Below are positions 58,960-64,000 of a stretch of 64,000 bases of DNA, piece by piece. Source of the DNA: Bacillus sp. 1NLA3E (GTDB lineage Bacteria > Bacillota > Bacilli > Bacillales > Cytobacillaceae); NCBI RefSeq assembly GCF_000242895.2, contig NC_021171.1, forward strand, positions 1,646,001-1,710,000, given 5' to 3'. Position numbers and translations under genes: made by a program. The stretch's first letter is position 1. Each line of letters starts with the position of its first letter. The notes under the pieces were generated by a model that worked only from the letters and a program-made list of their open reading frames with translations, made no database searches and was not told where the DNA came from.

Positions 58960-60068
58960 TGACTAATAAATATGATGTGGCGGTAATTGGTGGAGGTGTT
59001 ATCGGTTCTTCAGTAGCCTATCACTTAGCGAAAGAAAACATGAAGGTTGCTCTATTTGAGGCCCAACAGATTGGATGTAAAGCATCTGGAGCAGCGGCGG
59101 GAATGCTCGGTGCCCATTCAGAATGTGATGATATGAAGATCTTTTATCCGTTTGCTCGGAGCAGTCAAAAGGCATACGCTCAGCTTCAAGAGGAAATTCA
59201 AACTCTCACTGGCATTGATTTCGAAATAAAGACCGGTGGTATTTTTAAGGTAGCCTATTCAGCTTCAGAAAAAGAGGAGCTCCGTTCAGCGCTTGCTCTC
59301 CCTACGGTTGAATGGTTTGAAGCGAACGAAGTCGAAAACAGTGTTCCTGGCGTAAATCAAAACATAATTGGCGCTGCCTATATTAAAGAAGATGTCAATG
59401 TATTGCCAACTTCTGTATCTCGCGGTTTAAGCAAAGGGGCCAAAATACTTGGTGCTTCAATCTATGAATATACTACTGTACTAGATATTCAAAAAAATGG
59501 AGAAAGCTACCTCATTAAAACAACCAGAGGATCGTTCGAAGCCAATTATGTTGTCGTGGCAAATGGTGTTTGGAGCAGTGAATTGTTTTATCGGTTTGGT
59601 TTGAACCATCAGCTTTTTCCAATCAAAGGAGAAATCCTGTCTGTATCAAGTGAATCGGTTTCGCTGAAACACACGATTTTTCATAATGGTAGTTATGTGA
59701 TGCCTAGGAAAAATGGTGAACTCATAATTGGTGCAACGATGATCGCAAACGACTGGAATGAAAAACCGACACTTGGCGGGATGGAAAAACTAATCGACAA
59801 AGCCAAGTCGATGTTGCCTGCTGTGACCGATATGACAATCAACTCTTTTTGGGCAGGGCTTCGTCCGCAAACCTTTGATCAAAAGCCATTCATTGGTAAA
59901 CATCCCGAACAAGATAGAATCTTATTTGCAACCGGTCATTCTCGGAACGGAATTCTACTCGCTCCGGCAACTGGGGAAATGATCCGCGATTTGATTCTTG
60001 AGAAACCGGTAAATAAAGACTGGCAAGAAGCATTCAAAATTGATCGAAAAAACCCAGTGCTAGTTTAA
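58959..60068 (+). CDS. thiO: Glycine oxidase ThiO
   Basis: A 369-residue FAD-dependent amine oxidase that makes the glycine imine used for the thiazole. AVIGGGVIGSSVAYHLAKEN is the FAD-binding start; KGEILSV, NGSYVMPRKNGELIIGATM and the C-terminal FWAGLRPQTFDQKPFIGKHP and ATGHSRNGILLAPATG follow. It overlaps the tenI stop. Full length for the family. Confidence 0.94.
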   Translation: MTNKYDVAVIGGGVIGSSVAYHLAKENMKVALFEAQQIGCKASGAAAGMLGAHSECDDMKIFYPFARSSQKAYAQLQEEIQTLTGIDFEIKTGGIFKVAYSASEKEELRSALALPTVEWFEANEVENSVPGVNQNIIGAAYIKEDVNVLPTSVSRGLSKGAKILGASIYEYTTVLDIQKNGESYLIKTTRGSFEANYVVVANGVWSSELFYRFGLNHQLFPIKGEILSVSSESVSLKHTIFHNGSYVMPRKNGELIIGATMIANDWNEKPTLGGMEKLIDKAKSMLPAVTDMTINSFWAGLRPQTFDQKPFIGKHPEQDRILFATGHSRNGILLAPATGEMIRDLILEKPVNKDWQEAFKIDRKNPVLV

Positions 60069-60080
60069 AGGAGAAATGAA

Positions 60081-60290
60081 ATGACTAAGACCGTTCATTT
60101 AAATGGGAAAATGGTTCAACTGCCTGAAGAAGTTTGCTCTGTCCAAGATTTATTAGGATTTTATCATTTAGAAAATCGAATTGTTGTCGTGGAGATAAAC
60201 AAAGAAATCACCGACAAGGAACAATACCAATCAACCCTATTATCAGATCGAGATGCAATCGAAATTATTCATTTTGTTGGAGGAGGATGA
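60081..60290 (+). CDS. thiS: Sulphur carrier protein ThiS
   Basis: A 69-residue ubiquitin-like carrier. The C-terminus ends HFVGGG, where the final Gly is thiocarboxylated after activation by ThiF. The conserved LNGK and VEINKEI segments are present. AAAGGAG precedes ATG 60081. One extra glycine compared with the common Gly-Gly end is noted. Confidence 0.93.
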   Translation: MTKTVHLNGKMVQLPEEVCSVQDLLGFYHLENRIVVVEINKEITDKEQYQSTLLSDRDAIEIIHFVGGG

Positions 60291-60293
60291 CCT

Positions 60294-61061
60294 ATGCTAA
60301 AAATAGGAAACCAAACGTTTAAATCAAGATTATTACTTGGAACAGGGAAATATCCATCATTTGAAATTCAAAAAAGTTCTGTTGAGGTATCGGAAGCAGA
60401 AATATTAACATTTGCCGTCAGAAGAATGAATATTTTTGAAGAATCCCAACCTAATTTTCTTGAACAGTTGGATTTAAAAAAATACAAATTACTTCCCAAT
60501 ACTGCAGGAGCAAAAACTGCAGAAGAAGCCGTTAGGATCGCAAGGCTGGCAAAGGCTTCCGGTTTATGTGACATGATTAAAGTCGAGGTGATTGGCTGCG
60601 ACAAATCGCTCCTACCTGACCCGGTAGAAACTTTAAAAGCCTCAGAAATGCTGTTGGCAGAAGGATTTATTGTCCTACCTTATACGTCCGATGATGTCGT
60701 GTTAGCGAGACGACTTCAAGAACTTGGGGTACATGCGATTATGCCAGGTGCTTCACCAATCGGCTCAGGACGAGGCATCGTCAACCCGTTAAATCTTAAA
60801 TTTATTATTGAACAAGCTACTGTCCCGGTTATTGTCGATGCTGGCATCGGCTCACCAAAAGATGCTGCCTTCGCAATGGAGCTTGGTGCGGATGGTGTTT
60901 TGCTTAATACCGCTGTTTCCGGAGCAAAAGATCCAGTAAAAATGGCGTTAGCGATGAAGTTGGGAATTGAGGCGGGCCGACTTGGTTTTGAGGCTGGTAG
61001 AATTACCGAAAAGGATTATGCTGTTGCCAGTAGCCCGCAAGCCGGGATGGTGACATCTTGA
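60294..61061 (+). CDS. thiG: Thiazole synthase ThiG
   Basis: A 255-residue TIM barrel that joins deoxyxylulose phosphate, dehydroglycine and ThiS sulphur into the thiazole. [61 protein letters not shown] and [20 protein letters not shown] are intact. It starts three bases after thiS and its stop overlaps the thiF start. Confidence 0.95.
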   Translation: MLKIGNQTFKSRLLLGTGKYPSFEIQKSSVEVSEAEILTFAVRRMNIFEESQPNFLEQLDLKKYKLLPNTAGAKTAEEAVRIARLAKASGLCDMIKVEVIGCDKSLLPDPVETLKASEMLLAEGFIVLPYTSDDVVLARRLQELGVHAIMPGASPIGSGRGIVNPLNLKFIIEQATVPVIVDAGIGSPKDAAFAMELGADGVLLNTAVSGAKDPVKMALAMKLGIEAGRLGFEAGRITEKDYAVASSPQAGMVTS

Positions 61062-62065
61062 AGGACCGTTACAAAAAGCAGGAATTATTTTTAGGAAGTG
61101 CTGGGCAAGCTCGATTGCAGAATGCCCATGTCATCATAATGGGGGCGGGAGCACTTGGGTCAACAAGTGCGGAGATGCTTGCCAGAGCGGGTATTGGTCA
61201 AATCACCATCGTTGACAGAGATTATGTCGAAGCCAGCAATTTGCAAAGGCAGCAATTATATACAGAGGACGACGCAATAAATAAAATGCCGAAAGCAATT
61301 GCGGCAAAAAATCGTCTCAAGCAAATAAATAGTGAGATTACCATAAATGGTCTAGTCGGCGACATTAATGCTCAAAATATTGAAGAGTTAATGAAAAACA
61401 AGTCCATTATCGTGGATGCCACCGATAACTTTGAAACAAGAATGATCATGAATGATTGTGCAGTAAAACTAGGGATCCCGTTTATATTTGGCGCCTGCGT
61501 GGGCAGCTACGGACTTACATATCCGATTATCCCTGGTAAAACACCGTGTCTTCATTGCCTAATAAGTCATTTACCAGCACAAGGTATGACTTGTGATACA
61601 TTAGGTGTCATAAGTCCGATTGTCCAACTAGTAGCGTCCTATCAGGTAACCCGAGTTTTGCAGTATTTAACAGGACATGAGTTGCGTCCTGTATTACAAT
61701 CTTTTGATATATGGAAAGATGAAAGTGCCCAAATAAACGTTGGGAAATTAAAGAATCAACATTGCCCAACCTGTGGTAAGGATGCCATTTTTCCATATTT
61801 GTCATTTGAAAATCAAACCAAAACCGATGTTTTGTGTGGCAGAGATGCTATCCAACTTCGTCCGGGTACTGTTCAAATTCATTCACTTGAGGGATTAGCG
61901 CAAAACTTAACAGGGATTGTAAATAACCTGATTGTTAATCCTTATTTGCTCTCATGTACATTTGAAGACCACCGAATTGTCTTATTTAAAGATGGTAGGG
62001 CGATCATTCACGGAACAAATGAACCTTCCAGGGCAAGATCAATTTATAACAAAATGTTTGGCTAA
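61058..62065 (+). CDS. thiF: ThiF/MoeB-type adenylyltransferase
   Basis: A 335-residue E1-like enzyme that adenylates the ThiS C-terminus. [20 protein letters not shown] is the nucleotide loop, and the zinc site is formed by PCLHCL and CPTCGK. A rhodanese-like tail of about 70 residues follows the second zinc motif. TTG 61058 overlaps the thiG stop. Lacking a neighbouring thiD and tenA, the operon is shorter than in B. subtilis. Confidence 0.9.
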   Translation: MKDRYKKQELFLGSAGQARLQNAHVIIMGAGALGSTSAEMLARAGIGQITIVDRDYVEASNLQRQQLYTEDDAINKMPKAIAAKNRLKQINSEITINGLVGDINAQNIEELMKNKSIIVDATDNFETRMIMNDCAVKLGIPFIFGACVGSYGLTYPIIPGKTPCLHCLISHLPAQGMTCDTLGVISPIVQLVASYQVTRVLQYLTGHELRPVLQSFDIWKDESAQINVGKLKNQHCPTCGKDAIFPYLSFENQTKTDVLCGRDAIQLRPGTVQIHSLEGLAQNLTGIVNNLIVNPYLLSCTFEDHRIVLFKDGRAIIHGTNEPSRARSIYNKMFG

Positions 62066-62069
62066 ATTG

Positions 62070-62106
62070 AGGGCGATTCTTCACCATGAAGGATCGCCTT
62101 TTAACC
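62070..62106 (+). terminator. Intrinsic terminator of the thiamin operon
   Basis: GGCGATTCTTCA (62072-62083) pairs with TGAAGGATCGCC (62087-62098) with one G-T pair, followed by a short T-rich stretch. Confidence 0.75.
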
Positions 62107-62147
62107 TTTTCAGTGCCCTTTATCATCTGAAAATATTGACGATGCGG

Positions 62148-62600
62148 TTATCTACGTTGAGTGAGCATTATCGTCAGCCAATCCAAGACTGTGGCGATGA
62201 TAATTCCTGTTGAATAACGATACAGATCTACGATAAGAAATCCTTTGCCAAGTGCTCCGAGCAAGGTACCCCGAATCTGATTGATCCAGTCTTCCTGATA
62301 CAATTGAATAAACTCAATGCCAAAACTAAATATAAAACTAAGCCAGATGGCAATGAACAGCCTATTACGGACGAGTAAGAAACGGAAACCGAAATAGACC
62401 ATCATCGCCCACAGCACATCCCCTGCGTTCTCGGCTAAATATAACAAAAGGTGTTGGCTGTATTTTCTGGAGGCTAGGCCTAATAAAATGGTCATAAAAA
62501 CGGCTATCAAATAAGCTATTCTCAAGTTACCGTAACGCGGATTGATTGGTTCATTTTTAGTAGTCAATAGAATCACTCTTTTGTATGGATTGATATTCAT
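62148..62600 (-). CDS. DUF2809 family membrane protein
   Basis: About 150 residues with four membrane segments; FGIEFIQLYQEDWINQIRGT and LLGALGKGFLIVDLYRY match DUF2809, a family of unknown role. ATG 62600 lacks a good ribosome site; TTG 62567 preceded by AGAGTG is a fair alternative, giving about 139 residues beginning MTTKNEPINPRY. The tail ends in TQRR. It is convergent with thiF. Confidence 0.82.
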   Translation of the reverse strand: MNINPYKRVILLTTKNEPINPRYGNLRIAYLIAVFMTILLGLASRKYSQHLLLYLAENAGDVLWAMMVYFGFRFLLVRNRLFIAIWLSFIFSFGIEFIQLYQEDWINQIRGTLLGALGKGFLIVDLYRYSTGIIIATVLDWLTIMLTQRR

Positions 62601-62635
62601 TGTATCTCATTAATAAATAAATTTGCATATGTAAA

Positions 62636-62806
62636 AGCTGTGTTGAAGCTCAATGTTGATTGGAGTGAAAGGCGCGAAGACTCCTGCGGGAGCAGCGGGA
62701 CAGGTGAGACCCCACAGGCGCTTTAGCGCCCAGGAGGCTCACCGCCCGCCCCTAAGGTGCGCGAAGCGCCTGGAACGGAAATCAATATTCTAGTTTAACA
62801 TTGCTT
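62636..62806. repeat. Dispersed GC-rich palindromic element, copy 5
   Basis: Edges AGCTGTGTTGAAGC and TTTAACATTGCTT with the usual core CTCCTGCGGGAGCAGCGGG, CGCTTTAGCGCCCAGGAGG, and a changed stretch CCCCTAAGGTGCGCGAAGCG replacing CCCCGCGGAAAGCGAAGCG. Confidence 0.88.
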
Positions 62807-62919
62807 ATGTAAAAATAATTGGATTCTAGTAAGAAAGAATGAACCTTGATTGTTTTTGGGATATACTGTTCATGTACATAGTAGATCATGATCCAAAGGA
62901 AACCAAGGAGGAATAATCA

Positions 62920-63525
62920 ATGTTAAATAAAGAAATGAAAAAATATATATCAGAAATAATGGGTGAGCAGGAAGCATCACCGAAAACGATTGAATTATAT
63001 AAGGAAGAAAAAGAATATATTGAAAAAAATCATTTAATCGAAGCTGAAGTAAACCTTATCGAGAAAAACTCCGCATCACGTTTTGCAGACGCCTATATTG
63101 AACGGGGTGACAAAGAACAAGAAGAAGTAATCGCTGAAGAAACAGCCCCTTTTCTAGAACAACCGATCGATTACTTTAAAAAACATAAAAATGAATTTAT
63201 TTATGTGGAATCTAAGTGGTTTGATTTGATTGGAGTAGATGCAGTTGCCTTTGAAGCTGATGATGTATTCGGAACATACGATGTCATGTTAGGTTTAAAG
63301 CTGCAAAAGAAATTTGAACCTTCAATTAAGGAATTTCTTCAAAACTCTTTGCACAATGACGGCGCGAAGTTCGATTTAATGTTTGATCAAGGGGACGGTT
63401 TATGGAGTTTAAACTTTGCTTTAAACTTTGTAGAGGGATTTAATGAAGAAATGTCAATGAGAGAAGCTTACGGTTTGATTTATCAATTTCTATTTAAACT
63501 TGATGAAGCAGTAGAACAGAAATAG
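62920..63525 (+). CDS. Conserved-looking cytosolic protein, unknown
   Basis: A 201-residue acidic soluble protein (MLNKEMKKYISEIMGEQEAS ...). It has a helical, Glu-rich first half and an alpha/beta second half with DLIGVDAVAFEADDVFGTYD and GDGLWSLNFALNFVEGF. No catalytic motif can be named. AAGGAGGA precedes ATG 62920 and length and codon use look like a real gene. Proteins of this kind are sometimes labelled branched-chain aminotransferase in databases, a name the sequence does not support. Confidence 0.7.
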   Translation: MLNKEMKKYISEIMGEQEASPKTIELYKEEKEYIEKNHLIEAEVNLIEKNSASRFADAYIERGDKEQEEVIAEETAPFLEQPIDYFKKHKNEFIYVESKWFDLIGVDAVAFEADDVFGTYDVMLGLKLQKKFEPSIKEFLQNSLHNDGAKFDLMFDQGDGLWSLNFALNFVEGFNEEMSMREAYGLIYQFLFKLDEAVEQK

Positions 63526-63626
63526 GAGATTATAACGGAATATTATTTCAGGATTATTTTGGATGTGTTACGATAGAGGGTGTTATAACCAACTATATTG
63601 ATGTGCTTCGGAGGTCTATAAGTATA

Positions 63627-64000
63627 ATGAAGAGTTTTGCTTTCATAGGTCCGTTATTAGCCGTAATACTACCATTTATTCTGTTCGAATCTTTTCATAA
63701 TGGGATCTTAGCAGATCCTTTTTTCGAGATGCCGAGGGGACATTTTTATATTGTAAGTATAGTGTCTGTATTATCGACCATGATTTCAATAGCAGTAGGG
63801 ATTGCTGGAAACAGAGTACGTAACATTAAAGTAAGTTTCTTAGCCTTATCCTTCTTTACTCTTGGGCTAATGTTTTCCGTCCATGGTTTATCAACGCCAC
63901 ATTTTATTATGGACATGAATCATATACCAGCTATTTCTGCACAATTAAGTTTGTTTCTAGCAACAATCTGGTTGTGGTTATCCTCACTGCCATCGGACAA
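63627..64000 (+). CDS. Membrane protein, N-terminal part (cut by window edge)
   Basis: About 124 codons from ATG 63627 (GGAGGT 11 bases upstream) to the window end. MKSFAFIGPLLAVILPFILF is a first membrane segment and two or three more follow (YIVSIVSVLSTMISIAVGIA, FLALSFFTLGLMFSVHGL). His residues in HGLSTPHFIMDMNHIP lie between the last two segments. This could be the sensor part of a signalling protein such as a nucleotide cyclase, but the output domain is outside the window. Confidence 0.7.
   Translation, partial: MKSFAFIGPLLAVILPFILFESFHNGILADPFFEMPRGHFYIVSIVSVLSTMISIAVGIAGNRVRNIKVSFLALSFFTLGLMFSVHGLSTPHFIMDMNHIPAISAQLSLFLATIWLWLSSLPSD

Noticed and set aside
62920-63525. Branched-chain aminotransferase
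   Set aside because: No PLP lysine motif or aminotransferase fold signature is visible; treated as unknown.

Overview
The window is chromosomal DNA of a low-GC, endospore-forming Bacillaceae; gene content points to the Bacillus/Neobacillus neighbourhood. Evidence includes purine-rich Shine-Dalgarno sites, frequent GTG and TTG starts, a KinB-like sporulation kinase, a full yng-type leucine/isovalerate operon, an IMEF-type encapsulin locus and a tenI-thiO-thiS-thiG-thiF operon behind a TPP riboswitch. No rRNA, tRNA, transposase or CRISPR array was seen. The edges cut a LysR-type regulator (left) and an unidentified membrane protein (right).

Layout. (1) 1-15632: an acyl-CoA redox cluster. It has two related ACS-type MFS carriers, a CaiB/BaiF CoA-transferase, a CaiC-like CoA ligase, two acyl-CoA dehydrogenases, the complete FixABCX electron-transfer flavoprotein system, a membrane protein and a small desulfoferrodoxin-like metalloprotein. 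It resembles a carnitine cai/fix system but lacks a hydratase (CaiD) and a BCCT carrier, so the substrate is unknown. (2) 15633-22822: small membrane, CBS, L,D-transpeptidase, GIY-YIG, kinase, holin-like and DUF1659/DUF2922/YvrJ genes and a cold-shock gene. (3) 22950-29138: sbcD-sbcC and selB; SelB implies selenocysteine use, but selA, selD and tRNA-Sec are not here. (4) 29139-33000: tandem repeats, an NADH dehydrogenase behind two Rex-like boxes, and a radical SAM/SPASM gene. (5) 33048-36857: an MFS exporter, then an iron-storage encapsulin locus: IMEF cargo, shell, a Fur box, and a [2Fe-2S] ferredoxin with an N-terminal cargo-loading peptide.

(6) 36958-47607: the locus I consider most novel. 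Components of a haem-dependent secondary-amine N-demethylase (DUF3445 haem subunit, FMN/[2Fe-2S] reductase, DmmA-like subunit) occur with an AmtB ammonium channel, an EutQ-like cupin, an acyl-CoA-dehydrogenase-like flavoprotein that has lost the catalytic glutamate, a stand-alone FAD-synthetase domain, an unrecognised His/Trp-rich protein, and IclR- and PucR-type regulators. I infer oxidation of an N-methylated or other secondary amine with ammonium handling. (7) 47913-57504: leucine/isovalerate breakdown (acyl-CoA dehydrogenase, CoA ligase, biotin-dependent carboxylase, hydratase, HMG-CoA lyase) ending in acetoacetate activation by ScoAB. (8) 58032-62065: thiamin thiazole synthesis. (9) A DUF2809 membrane gene, an unknown gene and the partial gene at the right edge.

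A dispersed GC-rich palindromic element of about 125-170 bp occurs five times, plus one 59-bp remnant; one copy lies between scoA and scoB. A second repeat family lies between the yngJ- and yngI-like genes. Tandem arrays of period 52 and period 20 fill two intergenic gaps. All function calls are from reading motifs and context; no database search was run.
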